NCBI RefSeq assembly: GCF_963678635.1
Contig: NC_087062.1
Coordinates: 42,858,395 to 42,922,394, forward strand
Direction of reading: 5' to 3'
DNA length: 64,000 bases
From: Symsagittifera roscoffensis
Taxonomy: Eukaryota > Xenacoelomorpha > Acoela > Convolutidae
Under the pieces are notes generated by a model that was given only the letters and a program-made list of their open reading frames with translations, did no database searches and was not told the DNA's origin. Both the position numbers and the translations under genes were made by a program. Positions 16,011-28,472 of the stretch are shown here, one piece after another (the first letter of the stretch is position 1; the number at the start of each line of letters is the position of its first letter).

Positions 16011-16899
16011 CAGTTTTCACAGAGGACATGCAAACGCCAAACTCAGTCTGATGCAATTTTTCTCATAAGTATTTTTCAGAACTTTTTTTTGAAAAATACC
16101 TTTTTTACAGAAAAAATTCAGTACATACAGAGGACATGAGACTGCCATACTCTGTGTGAAGCAAAAACTCTCGGAAAAAACTTACATACCTGTTGTTTCT
16201 CCTACTTCAGATTTTACAGAGGACATGCGATCAACACACTCAGTGTGATGCAATTTTTCTCAGAAGTAGTTTTTATAGACCTATTCTTTTCCATAAGTCA
16301 GTACTTACTGTCGACATGCGAGGGCCATACTCAATGTGATGCAATAACTCTGGAAAAAATCTTTGATACCTGTTGTTTCTCCTACTTCAGTCTTTACAGA
16401 GGACATGCGAACGCCATACTCAGTGTGATGCGATTTTTCTCAAAAGTTTTTTTTACAGACCTGTTCTTTTTCCTAATTCAGTACCTACAGAGGACATGCG
16501 ACGGCCATGATCAGTGTGATGCAATAACACTTGAAAAAAGTATTTTTTTTCTGTTGTTTCTCCTACTTCAGTTTTCACAGAGGACAAGCAAACGCCAAAC
16601 TCAGTCTGATGCAATTTTTCTCAAAAGTATTTTTCAGAATTTTTTTCTGAAAAATAGTTTTTTTTCAGAAAAAATTCAGTACATACAGAGGACATGAGAC
16701 CGCCATACTCTGTGTGAAGCAATAACTCTCGAAAAAAACTTACATACCTGTTGTTTCTCCTACTTCAGTTTTTACAGACGACATGCAAACAACACACTCA
16801 GTGTGATCCAATTTTTCTCAGAAGAACTTTTTATAGATCTGTTTTTTTTTCAAAATTCATTACTTACAGTCGGCATGCGAGGGTCATACTCAGTGTGAT

Positions 16900-19800
16900 G
16901 CAATGACTCTCGAAAAAAGTCTTACATACCTGTTGATTCTCCTACTTCTAGTTTTACAGAGGATATGCTACAGAGGATATGCACTCAAAAAAAGTCTTAC
17001 AAACCTGTCATTTCTCCCACTTCAGTTTTTACAGAGGACATGCGAGCGCCATACTCTGTGTGATGCGAATTTTCTCAAAAATAATTTCTACAGACATGTT
17101 CTTTTTTCCTAATTCAACACCTACAGAGGACATGCGAACGCCATACTCAGTGTGATGCATTTTTTCTCGAAAATATTTCTTACAGACCGGTTCTTTTTCC
17201 TAATTCAGTACTTGCAGAGGACATTCGACCGTCACACTCGGTGTGATGCAATAACTCTGGAAAAAAACTTACATACCTGTTCTTTCTTCTACTTCAGTTT
17301 TTACAGAGGACATGCCAACGACACACTCAGTGTGATGCAATTTTTCTCAGAAGTACTTTTTATAGACCTGTTCTTTTCCATATTTCAGTACTTACTGTCG
17401 ACATGCGAGGCCCATACTCAGTGTGATGCAATCACACTGGGCGTGGAATAAAGTCTTTGTTACCTGCTGTTTCTCCTACTTCAGTTTTTACAGAGGACAA
17501 GCGAGCGCCATACTCAGTCTTACGCAATTTTTCTCAAAAGGAATTTTTACAGACCTGTTCTATTTTCTAATTCAGTACCTACAGAGGACATGCGACGGCC
17601 ATGATCAATGTGATGCAATAAAACTTGAAAAAAGTCTTTCAGACCTGATGTTTCTCCTACTTAAATTTTTACAGAGGACAAGCTAAAGCCATACTCAGTC
17701 TGATGCAATTTTTCTCAGAAGTACTTTTTATAGATCTGTTCTTTTCCATAATTCAGTACTTACAGTCGACATGCGAGGGTCATAATCAGTGTGATGCAAT
17801 AACTCTCGAAAAAAGTCTTACATACCTGTTGTTTCTCCTACTTCAGTTTTTACAGAGGACATGCGAACGCCATACTCAGTGTGCTGCGATTTTTCTCAAA
17901 AGTACTTTCTACAGACCTGTTCTTTTTCCTATTTCAATACCTACAGAGGACATGCGACGGCAATATTCAGTGTGATGCAATAACACTCAAAAAAAGTCTT
18001 ACAAACCTGTCATTTCTACTAATTCAATTTTTACAGAGGACATGCGAACGCCATACTCAGTGTGATGCGATTTTTCTCAAAAGTACTTTCTACAGACCTG
18101 TTCTTTTTCCTAATTCAATACCTACAGAGGACATGCGAACGCCATACTCAGTGTGATGCTTTTTTTCTCGAAAAAATTTCTTACAGACCTGTTTTTTTTC
18201 CTAATTCAGTACTTGCAGAGGACATGCGACCGCCATACTCCGTGTGATGCAATAACTCTCGAAAAAAGTTTAGCATACCTGATATTTCTCCTTCCTCAGT
18301 TTTTATAGAGTACATACGAACGCCATACTCAGTGTGATGCATTTTTTCTCCAAAATATTTCTTACAGACCTGTTCTTTTTCCTAATTCAGTACTTGCAGA
18401 GGACATGCGACCGCCATACTCCGTGTGATGCAATAACTCACGAAAAAAAGTCTTACATACCTGTTGATTCTCCTACTTCTAGTTTTACAGAGGATATGCT
18501 ACAGAGGATATGCACTCAAAAAAAGTCTTACAAACCTGTCATTTCTCCTACTTCAGTTTTTACAGAGGACATGCGAGCGCCATACTCTGTGTGATGCGAA
18601 TTTTCTCAAAAATAATTTCTACAGACCTGTTCTTTTTCCTAATTCAACACCTACAGAGGACAAGCGAACGCCATACTCAGTGTGATGCATTTTTTCTCGA
18701 AAATATTTCTTACAGACCGGTTCTTTTTCCTAATTCAGTACTTGCAGAAGACATTCGACCGTCACACTCGGTGTGATGCAATAACTCTGGAAAAAAACTT
18801 ACATACCTGTTCTTTCTTCTACTTCAGTTTTTACAGAGGACATGCCAACGACACACTCAGTGTGATGCAATTTTTCTCAGAAGTACTTTTTATAGACCTG
18901 TTCTTTTCCATATTTCAGTACTTACTGTCGACATGCGAGGCCCATACTCAGTGTGATGCAATCACACTGGGCGTGGAATAAAGTCTTTGTTACCTGCTGT
19001 TTCTCCTACTTCAGTTTTTACAGAGGACAAGCGAGCGCCATACTCAGTCTTACGCAATTTTTCTCAAAAGGAATTTTTACAGACCTGTTCTATTTTCTAA
19101 TTCAGTACCTACAGAGGACATGCGACGGCCATGATCAATGTGATGCAATAAAACTTGAAAAAAGCCTTTCAGACCTGATGTTTCTCCTAATTAAATTTTT
19201 ACAGAGGACAAGCTAAAGCCATACTCAGTCTGATGCAATTTTTCTCAGAAGTACTTTTTATAGATCTGTTCTTTTCCATAATTCAGTACTTACAGTCGAC
19301 ATGCGAGGGTCATAATCAGTGTGATGCAATAACTCTCGAAAAAAGTCTTACATACCTGTTGTTTCTCCTACTTCAGTTTTTACAGAGGACATGCGAACGC
19401 CATACTCAGTGTGCTGCGATTTTTCTCAAAAGTACTTTCTACAGACCTGTTCTTTTTCCTATTTCAATACCTACAGAGGACATGCGACGGCAATATTCAG
19501 TGTGATGCAATAACACTCAAAAAAAGTCTTACAAACCTGTCATTTCTACTAATTCAGTTTTTACAGAGGACATGCGAACGCCATACTCAGTGTGATGCAA
19601 TTTTTCTCAAAAGTACTTTCTACAGACCTGTTCTTTTTCCTAATTCAATACCTACAGAGGACATGCGAACGCCATACTCAATGTGATGCATTTTTTCTCG
19701 AAAAAATTTCTTACAGACCTGTTTTTTTTCCTAATTCAGTACTTGCAGAGGACATGCGACCGCCATACTCCGTGTGATGCAATAACTCTCGAAAAAAGTT

Positions 19801-21100
19801 TAGCATACCTGATATTTCTCCTTCCTCAGTTTTTATAGAGTACATGCGAACGCCATACTCAGTGTGATGCATTTTTTCTCCAAAATATTTCTTACAGACC
19901 TGTTCTTTTTCATAATTCAGTACTTGCAGAGGACATGCGACCGCCATACTCCGTGTGATGCAATAACTCACGAAAAAAGTCATACATACCTGTTGTTTCT
20001 TCTACTTCAGTTTTTACAGAGGACATGCGAACAACACACTCATTGTGATGCAATTTTTCTCAGAAGTACTTTTTATAGACCTGTTCTTTTCCATATTTCA
20101 GTACTTACTGTCGACATGCGAGGCCCATACTCAGTGTGATGCAATCAAACTGGGCCTGGAAAAAAGTCTTTGTTACTTGTTGTTTCTCCTACTTCAGTTT
20201 TACAGAGGACAAGCGAGCGCCATTTTCAGTCTGATGCAATTTTTCTCAAAAGGACTTTTTACAGACCTGTTCTATTTCCTAATTCAGTACCTACAGAGGA
20301 CATGCGACGGCCATGATCAATGTGATGCAATAAAACTTGAAAAAAGCATTTCAGACCTGATGTTTCTCCTACTTCAGTTTTTACAGAGGACAAATTAACG
20401 CCATACTCAGTCTGATGCAATTTTTCTCAGAAGTACTTTTTATAGATCTGTTCTTTTCCATAATTCAGTACTTACAGTCGAAATGCGAGGGTCATACTCA
20501 GTGTGATGCAATAACTCTCGAAAAAAGTCTTACATACCTGTTGTTTCTCCTAATTCAGTTTTTACAGAGCACTTGCGAACGCCATACTCAGTGTGATGCG
20601 ATCTTTCTCAAAAGTACTTTCTACAGAACTGTTCTTTTTCCTATTTCAATACCTACAGAGGACATGCGACGGCAATACTCAGTGTGATGCAATAACACTC
20701 AAAAAAAGTCTTACAAACCTGTCATTTCTCCTAAATCAGTTTTTACAGAGGACATGCGAACGCCATACTCAGTGTGATGCGATTTTTCTCAAAAGTACTT
20801 TCTACAGACCTGTTCTTTTTCCTAATTCAATACCTACAGAGGACATGCGAACGCCATACTCAGTGTGATGCCATTTTTCTCGAAAAAATTTCCTACAGAC
20901 CTGTTTTTTTTCCTAATTCAGTACTTGCAGAGGACATGCGACCGCCATACTCCGTGTGATGCAATAACTCTCGAAAAAAACTTACATACCGGTTGTTTCT
21001 CCTACTTCAGTTTTTACAGAGGACATGTGAACAACACACTCAGTGTGATGCAATTTTTCTCAGAATTACAGAATTACTTTTTATAGACCTGTTCTTTTCC
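16900..21100. repeat. Higher-order block in satellite, ~1.53 kb period, third copy shortened
   Basis: The segment from about 16,900 recurs at a shift of 1,530-1,531 bp (about 18,430) at near identity. It includes a private internal monomer deletion (gaggatatgctacagaggatatgc at about 16,960 and 18,490) and the variant cacactgggcgtggaata. A third copy from about 19,960 is shifted by only about 1,180 bp and lacks about 350 bp, including the deletion marker. Blocks this similar suggest recent unequal exchange. Confidence 0.85.
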
Positions 21101-23483
21101 ATGTTTCAGTACAAAGTGTCGACATGCGAGGTCCATACTCAGTGTGATACAATCACACTGGGTGTGGAAAAAAGTCTTTGATACCTGTTGTTTCTCCTTC
21201 TTCAGTTTTTACAGAGGACAAGCGAACGCCATATTCAGTCTGATGCAATTTTTCTCAAAAGGACTTTTTACAGACCTGTTTATTTTCCTAATTCAGTACC
21301 AACAGAGGACATGCGATGGCCATAATCAGTGTGATGCAGTAACACTTTCAAAATGTCTTTCATATCTGTTGTTTCTCCTACTTCAGTTTTTACAGAGGAC
21401 AAGCGAACGCCATACTCAGTCTGATGCAGTTTTTCTCAAAAGTACTTTTTCAGAAACTTTTTTTTCCTAATTCAGTACTTGCAGAGGACATGCGACCACC
21501 ATACTCTGTGTGATGCAATAAATCTCGAAAAAAAACTTACATACCTGTTGTTTCTCCTACTTCAGTTTTTACAGAGGACATGCGAACAACACACTCAGTG
21601 TGATGCAATTTTTCTCAGAAGTACTTTTTATAGACCTGTTCTTTTTCCTAATTCAGTACCTACAGAGGACATGCGACGGCCATAATCAGTGTGATGCAAT
21701 AACACTCGAAAAAAGTCTTAGAAACCTGTCGTTTCTCCTACTTCAGTTTTTACAGAGGACATGCGAATGCCATACTCAGTGGGATACAATTTTTCTCGAA
21801 AGTATTTCTTACAGACCTGTTCTTTTTCCTAATTCAATACTTGCAGAGGACATGCGACGGCACGGCCATACTCAGTGTGATGCAATAACTCTCGAAAAAG
21901 TCTCACATACCTGTTGTTTCTCCTACTTCAGTTTTTACACAGGACATGCGAACGCCAAACTCAGTGTGATGCGATTTTTCTCAAACGTACGTTTTACAGA
22001 CCTGTTCTTTTTCCTAATTCAGTACCTACAGAGGACATGCGACGGCCATAATCAGTGTGATGCAATAACACTCGAAAAAAGTCTTAGAAACCTGTCGTTT
22101 CTCCTACTTCAGTTTTTACAGAGGACATGCGAATGCCATACTCAGTGGGATACAATTTTTCTCGAAAATATATCTTACAGACCTGTTCTTTTTCCTAATT
22201 CAATACTTGCAGAGGACATGCGACGGCCATACTCAGTGTGATGCAATAACTCTCGAAAAAGTCTCACATACCTGTTGTTTCTCCTACTTCAGTTTTTACC
22301 CAGGACATGCGAACGCCATACTCAGTCTGATGCAATTTTTCTCAAAAAAATTTATTCCGATTTTTTTCCTAATTCTGTACTTGCAGCGTACATGCGATCT
22401 CAATACTCTGTGTGATGCAATAACTCTTCAAAAAAATTTACATACCTGTTGTTTCTCCTACTTCAGTTTTTCTAGAGGACATGCGAACAACACACTCAGT
22501 AGGACATGCGAACGTGATGTTTCTCCTAATTCAGTACTTGCAGAGGACATGCGAACGCCATACTCAGTGTGATGCAATTTGTCTCAAAAGAACTTTTACA
22601 GACCTGTTTTTTTTCCTAATACATTACTTGCAGAAGACATGCGACGGCCATACTCAGTGTAATGCAGTTTTTCTCAAAAGTACCACTTACAGATCTGTTC
22701 TTTTTTCTAATTCAGTACTTACAGAGGACATGCGACTGCCATACTCAGTGTGATGCAATTACTCTCGAAAAAACTCTTATATACTTTTTGTTTCTCTTAC
22801 TTCAGTTTTTACAGAGGACATGCGAACGCCATGATCAGTGTGATGCAGTTTTTCTCACAAGTACTTTCTACAGATCTGTTCTTTTTTCTAATTCAGTACT
22901 TACAGAGGACATGCGACGGCCATACTAAGTGTGACGCAATAACTCTCCAAAAAAAGTCTTATATACCTGTTGTTTCTTCTAATTCAGTACTTGCAGAGGA
23001 GATGCCAACGCCATACTCAGTGTGATGCAATTTTTCTCAAAAGTACTTTTTACAGACCTGTTCTTTTTCAAAATTCAATACTTAGAGAAGACATGTGTCG
23101 GCCATACTAAGTGTGACGCAATAATTCTCGAAAAAGTCTTTTATACCTGTTGTTTCTCCTAGTTCAGTACTTGCCGAGGACATGCGAACGCCATACTCAG
23201 TGTGATGTAATTTATCTCAAAAGTACCTTTTTACAGACCTCTTCTTTTTCATAATTTAATACATACAGAGAACATGCGATGGCCATACTCAGCGTGATGC
23301 AATAACTCACGAAAAAAGTCATACATACCTGTTGTTTCTCCTAATTCAGTACTTGCAGAGGACATGCGAACGCCATACTCAGTGTGATGCAATTTTTCTC
23401 AAAGGTACTTTTTACAGACTTGTTCTTTTTCATAATTCAGTGCTTGCAGAGGACATGCGACGGCCATACTCAGTGTGATGCAG

Positions 23484-24939
23484 TAGTTTGCTGCAAGCAA
23501 CAGTTGTTCGCATATTCAAAAATCTACCTTTTTAAGAGCGAAGATATAATATCAATTTTTTTTACAAAGCAAATAACACAGACCACAAACGCTGAAAAAT
23601 TCAGTATCATGAAACGTGATCTTGAGATTTATCCGCGAGTAAGTAGCAGCTTGAGTAGCATAGAAGCTTCTAAAAGCAGCCATTTCTGGAAAATACTTTT
23701 TTTGGGGGGAGGGGTTTGCTAGCGTTTTGATCAGACGAGGGAGCGTAAAGTTTTGCTAAAAATCAATTTTGTATTTTTTGTTACGTTAGTTTTTGTTGTG
23801 CAGAGAGTTAAGTGGTCATTTATTTTCTTTAAAAACGCGAAATATTCATAGAATTAAAAAAAATGTGAATTTCTGCTCAATATTAATCTAAAAAAGGAAA
23901 AAATTCAAACCGTGTTTTGTCGACGTTGAGAAATCTTTCTTGAAACATTAGAGTGGCGAAATTTTGTTCTAACGGTTGCAAATTGACGCCTCACTACACT
24001 TGCCTGCTTTTTATTTATAGTACTTGTTTTCGGGCAAAAAAACGCGCTAAAAGCTCGAAGTTTTGATAACAGATATATAATATCATTTTAATTGATGAGA
24101 ACAAAGTAATGCAAATTTTATTTCGATATTGACAAACATAAGCCTGGAAAAACAATATTTGTTCTTTGAAAATCAATCAAAATTTCTCGCAAACTGTCTC
24201 TTTAGTTGAATTATTTTATGCTATAAAAATGTGGTTAGTGAAAAACCTGGCAAAATTACTAATATAGCTTGAGTTTCGGTTCGAGTCTCGCAATGGTTGA
24301 GTTTAAGCTTACTTATTGAGTTTCGATAGCACAGAAAATTTATCAGTCTTTTTATAAGCTGGAAAAATTTAAAACGGCTAAACAGTACTAGTTTAAAGTT
24401 AAAATTGAGGCAAAGTGGGCCGAGGTCAAATGGAATCCTATCAACTCATTTTCATTGAGACTTTTAATTTGAAACAGAGATAGTGACAGACCTTTACAGT
24501 AGTGCAGACAGGGCAGACGGTTACCATCTGATGTTATCGCCGCTTTAAAAAGCTTTTTTTTTAGGATTAACTAATTTGCACGAATTGCTTATTTTTTGTT
24601 TATCCGGCTCAGCGATCAACTGAAGCTAATTGATTCAAATAAAGCGAGCTTAACTCATGCTAATTGACTCAAATAGGCAAAATGAGCGTAAAATAATGCG
24701 TTTTATTCTTGGCATTGCGAGTGGAGATTTTCAAACCCCAACATGATTTTTTTCATAAACCAATATTTTTGCCAAAAAAATATTTACATATGGCTGTGGA
24801 AAATCATCGAAATCATTCCAAAGTGAATCGATCCGAATGTTGCGTTAAATATAGAGGCGAAAATTATCATTTTTTATTAGGGATTCCATTTGCAAAAGGT
24901 TAAGATTCGTTGCAAGGTACAAAACACTCATATGCGGAA
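23484..24939. other. Gene-free flank between satellite and dispersed repeat
   Basis: This is AT-rich sequence with no ORF I can support, no RNA gene and no repeat structure shared with the rest of the window. The longest reading frame (64 codons near 24,709-24,903) has no recognisable motif. Confidence 0.6.
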
Positions 24940-25560
24940 CCATTGCATGGTTTTATTGTAAGGGTGGCAATTCTCTACTAGGTACCAAGAGGGAAACAAT
25001 AGTGCTCGTATCAGGGCGAAGCCCTGAATGTTCCGACTGCCTTTTAAGGTTTTATGGAGCAGTAATAACATCAAAAAATTATGTAATAAAAGAAAATGAA
25101 AAACTTTTTTTCTAAAATTTGAAATTTTTTATGAAAATCATCCCCCCACACGCCATATAAAGTACAAAAAGATAGATTTAGCTCCTTTTAACAAATCAAT
25201 TATGGCAAATAAGCTTCTTTCAACCAATTTGGAACGATTTTAAGACGGATTAAATCTCAGCTTACGCGTTAATAGCGCGAAATATATCGCGCGTTAATTG
25301 TCCCAAATTGGCCAAAATGGCAATCTTTAAACCCCCATAACTTTACGAAAAATGACCACAGGTGAAATATCTTTTCAAATTTGAGCTCAAGACAACAATA
25401 GCTTTCGAATGATATAAAAAAATTCCGTCAAAAATGGCTAGTTAAAAAGTCGAAATTTGTCTGAAGAAAAAAAAACCCACCCCGAGCACAAATATTCCGT
25501 TACTTTCGTACCAAAAGTCGGAACAATAATTAAAGAAATCCCGATAATTTTTTTTGTAAC
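24940..25560 (-). repeat. Dispersed repeat, inverted copy of the one at 53,930-54,390
   Basis: Read on the minus strand, this matches 53,930-54,390, and in truncated form 49,300-49,580, at roughly 80% identity. Shared landmarks are the run of T followed by cttcagacaaattt, the segment tttgggacaattaa, the palindromic core gcgcgatatatttcgcgc, and atttaatccgtctta followed by cgttccaaattggttgaa. It is probably a non-autonomous transposable element, but I see no coding sequence and cannot fix its ends. A small perfect hairpin (TCAGGGC-gaa-GCCCTGA) lies at 25,011-25,027. Confidence 0.65.
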
Positions 25561-25639
25561 TGCGATTTAATTCCAGCCAAAAACACATAAAAAAACATAA
25601 ATATCAAGAGTTGATAATTCTAGCAATAGGCATGATCAA

Positions 25640-26548
25640 TGAGTTAGGACCGAAGTGTATAACTCATAGAGTAATTTCGGATAGGGTACACCGTCTGCTC
25701 GTCACGCTATCTTATTTTCGGCCGGATAGATTCGTGCAACTTCTTAGTCTAATACCAATCCTAATCTTACTCTTATACTATCTAGTCTCAGGTTGTTTAA
25801 CTAGTCTCTGCTAGGCTCAATAGATCTAGGGTATACTGGTTTATTGCGGCTGCTGAAGTCTTCTTGGAGAGTCAACTAATTTCTAAGTTAAATTCAAATC
25901 TCTCTGGTGCTGAAATTACAAGTAATTTCAGCACTTACAAATAAGTGGGTTGTTAGTTAGATGGATCATGATTGGTTAATATTAAATACTTTACAGTGGT
26001 AAAATATCTAATTTATCCAATCATAAAATGTAGTTTAGATCAGGTTCCATCAAGCATAGGCATTTTTTTATGATCAACAAAGTTGGTCTTTATCAGGTCT
26101 TCAGGAAATACAAAAATTATATGCAAAAAAATATGCAAACAATACAAGGTCATGACTATTCTGGAAAGGACGCAGAACCAGCTGTTCAACTCCTTAATAT
26201 CCGCTTTTAACTCTATGGCACCATAGTTCAACAATCTACGCCTTTATTTGGTTCAAATTATAAACATGTTCATGCCTTAATGATTAAAGCAGCGATTTAG
26301 TATATACAAATGAAAGTGGCTGATAAAAAAGCGTATTCTATGACTTTATCTTTTAAACAATTGGCCTTAGAACACATTTTTATGACAAAAACATTTTATG
26401 ACAAAACCAGCTCATAAAATCAGCTTTTTGATATATTAAACTATGGTATCACTTTTTAATAACGATGGAATGTGTATATATATATATACAAAATAACTTC
26501 TCGTTTTGCATTCTTTGCATTTTATCGCTAAAGTGTAATCTATCTGCA
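25640..26548 (-). repeat. 3' LTR of the retroelement
   Basis: This is the left direct repeat, 909 bp, starting TGAGTTAGG and ending ATCTGCA on the plus strand. It is identical to the 5' LTR except for two substitutions (near 25,746 and 25,804) and a shorter TA run. A possible polyadenylation signal AATAAA reads on the minus strand at 26,243-26,248. No clear polypurine tract precedes it in element orientation. The bases just inside are A/T-rich rather than purine-only. Confidence 0.9.
25907..25934. other. Perfect 13 bp inverted repeat in 3' LTR (hairpin)
   Basis: GTGCTGAAATTAC and its exact reverse complement are separated by two bases. The same structure is at 44,390-44,417 in the 5' LTR. 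If the start site lies upstream, the transcript would carry it as a strong stem-loop in R or U5. Confidence 0.8.
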
Positions 26549-27617
26549 TCTTATAAAATTTTTATTAGTTTGGTGTTTAATTATAATTTCGGTTAGTTGT
26601 TTTCACAAAAGCTTTCTGTTTTAGTTCGGTTATTTTGAAGAGTTACTCACCCTTGAGTAGCTCTTATTAAAAATAGGAGTGTGTGTCACAAAGCGTGGAT
26701 GTAGCGCGGTGGGTTAGGCCGGCTATAGAGCATGCTCAGGACGTCCTTCCTGGTGGGTTAGGCCAGGAGTGGGAGTATGATTGCATGCGGTTTTTGTGAG
26801 AGGTCCTGTTATGTGACAACGTTTTATGTTGGGTTTGTTGTGGTTTTTCTTATGTTTTGTTGGTTGTGTCCTTTTTTCAAAAATCAAATTGTTTTTGGTA
26901 TGGTTTTGTCTTTCGACTTTTTTGTGTTTTATTCTTTCTTTCTTAGACTTTATAATAGTCTTCAAAAGAATAAATTATCCAGTTTTAAACTGGGTTAATC
27001 CGGTTTGGGTACCGTTGGTTTCCTTTTCTTAGTCATGCTGTTATTCTATGATTTGTGGTGTTTAGTAAGCTACGTTGGTTAGTGTTGTTTAGTATATAAT
27101 TCCTTTCCAACCGGGTTAAGGGAAAGTTTGAAACGTGTTATCTTGTGTTAGAGCTGTTGTGTGTGAAAGCTTGAAACTGAAATTCATTATTTTAAACAAT
27201 TCTTCGTGGGCGAGCTGTGCGAGTGTGGATAGAATTTTTGTGCGAATGAATGGAAATATCAAAAGGTTAGTACTGCATTTTCGTTTTATCAATTTATTAC
27301 ATAGAAATTCAAATTTACTGCTAGTTGTTGGGGAAAATTAAGTTACAAATTTTCATCATTATTAGATTTACTGCATTTGGGAAAAAATTTATAAATTAAA
27401 TTACTGCATTGGTATTATTTTTATTTAATTGTTGGGTGCAGAAAATTAATAAAGTTTTTAACAGTATGAAGAAGTTTTCAATTTTTATTTTCTTTTGTGC
27501 ATTTTTCAGATGATCGTTGGATGAAGGCTAAAATTCTAAAGAAGACATGAATAAAGAATGGTTAGTTTCTAATTTTAATTTAATTAGTTAATAATATGTA
27601 TAATTCATATTTACCTG
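26549..27617 (-). other. 3' untranslated region of the retroelement
   Basis: This is about 1.07 kb between the last element ORF and the 3' LTR. I find no supported ORF on the minus strand. It is AT-rich except for a GC-rich island at 26,695-26,775 that holds a twin-hairpin element. Confidence 0.7.
26700..26772 (-). promoter_or_regulatory. Twin hairpins with identical 9-nt loop (candidate RNA element)
   Basis: In element-sense RNA, two hairpins expose the same loop CCTAACCCA. One stem is TCCTGG/CCAGGA (loop inside 26,750-26,769). The other is AGCCGG paired with CCG, a bulged C, then GCT (around 26,703-26,724). On the plus strand this shows as the direct repeat GGTGGGTTAGGCC at 26,708-26,720 and 26,752-26,764. 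Between them lie two abutting 10 bp palindromes, GAGCATGCTC and AGGACGTCCT. Position in the 3' UTR and doubled identical loops recall constitutive-transport-type RNA export elements of simple retroviruses. That analogy is inference. Confidence 0.5.
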
Positions 27618-28472
27618 TTAGTCGTCGGGGAAGAAACCGTGGGGGAAGATGTCGTGGATGAGATCTGAAGTTGTTAGTAATTTAGCTAAGATGCGGATGA
27701 TATTTTTAGTTTGAAGCAGTGGCCAAAGCAATTGAAGTGCTTTAATGGTGGTTAGTTCTTCAGTGCCAACTGCAAACTCATAAGGTGTGTTTTGGATTAG
27801 ATTATATAATTTGTGATTGAATTTAGTGTTGTGGATGAATTCTAAAATGGGGATTTCTATAGGTTGAACAAATTCGTGTGGGAGAAGGAAGGGTCGGGAT
27901 TCTTCTGCGTTGAAGGTCTTGGTGATGGGACAAAAAATATACATTTGGGTTATGGGATCATAATTTCGAAGAATACCATGAAGGTTAGTATCTTTAATGC
28001 AATATGGGAAGTTAAGAAAGAATGGTGAGGTGTATTTGGAATTGATGAATTGGAAACGGTGGTGTGGTTGTCTGGAGGGAGTGTGTAGGTCGAAGTGATT
28101 TTGGATAAAACGATAATATGTATATGTGTGAGTTTGTTTAGTGCGCAACATAATATCGTGTGAGCAGTGCAGATCTCTTTCATGTGGTGCAAGGAAATGA
28201 AAGGTTAGTGAAAATATTTGGAAGCGTTCTTTAAAACTTTCGTAGGCTTGCGTGTCTATTAGTGCTTCTGAGATGATGTGGTCAAATTTGCGATCAAAGA
28301 TATTGAGTGTAAATACATATGGTGTTTTAATGAAAAATTTTTCTGTGATTTGTGGGTTAGCGAAGCGGTCATCGTCTAAGAATTGATCTTGGTTAGTTCT
28401 GATGATGTTATGATCGTAATATTCTAGCGTATATTCGTTAGCTCGGGGTGCAGTGTATGTTTTTAGTGATTT
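27618..28472 (-). CDS. Unidentified retroelement ORF, second half after in-frame TAA
   Basis: This frame stays open for about 284 codons directly after the TAA that ends the 29,426-28,473 ORF, and it is in the same frame. Composition changes here: the upstream half is rich in Ser, Thr, Pro and Asn, while this half is balanced, with many aromatic and hydrophobic residues, and looks like a folded domain. The first internal ATG in the frame is at about 28,151, leaving 177 codons. It is the last coding segment before the 3' UTR. I do not recognise the family. The simplest reading is that both halves are one protein of about 600 residues split by a nonsense change (CAA to TAA would do it) or joined by readthrough. 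Confidence 0.5.
   Translation of the reverse strand, partial: KSLKTYTAPRANEYTLEYYDHNIIRTNQDQFLDDDRFANPQITEKFFIKTPYVFTLNIFDRKFDHIISEALIDTQAYESFKERFQIFSLTFHFLAPHERDLHCSHDIMLRTKQTHTYTYYRFIQNHFDLHTPSRQPHHRFQFINSKYTSPFFLNFPYCIKDTNLHGILRNYDPITQMYIFCPITKTFNAEESRPFLLPHEFVQPIEIPILEFIHNTKFNHKLYNLIQNTPYEFAVGTEELTTIKALQLLWPLLQTKNIIRILAKLLTTSDLIHDIFPHGFFPDD

Larger units (their letters stand above)
1..23483. repeat. Satellite DNA array, ~90-91 bp monomers in ~181 bp dimers
   Basis: The whole stretch is built from one monomer. Every copy shares a conserved box of about 37 bp (core cagaggacatgcga, then gccatactcagtgtgatgcaa), followed by a more variable T-rich segment. Two variable types alternate. One reads ctcaaaagtactttttacag then ttcctaattcagtac. 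The other reads aactctcgaaaaaagtctta then cctgttgtttctcc. This gives a period of about 181 bp. The array is cut by the left window edge and stops abruptly after the last conserved box at about 23,483. Such arrays are typical of centromeric or pericentromeric heterochromatin, but location is inference. Short ORFs in it are by-products of the repeat. Confidence 0.95.

Noticed and set aside
1-23483. Possible CRISPR-like array because of a regular conserved box and variable spacers
   Set aside because: The window is eukaryotic. The spacers are themselves related repeats, and there are no cas genes.
1889-23722. Dozens of 60-210 codon ORFs with recurring CDAITLEKS/FLQRTCERHTQ peptides
   Set aside because: They are translations of the satellite. 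The ~181 bp dimer is not a multiple of three, so frames rotate from copy to copy and stops recur at fixed places; there is no start context, intron or domain.
26040-26234. 64-codon ORF present identically in both LTRs
   Set aside because: Identity is explained by LTR identity, and there is no recognisable protein feature.
26777-27341. Plus-strand hydrophobic ORFs in the element 3' UTR
   Set aside because: They run against the element's direction, overlap each other in different frames, and show composition typical of T-rich sequence.
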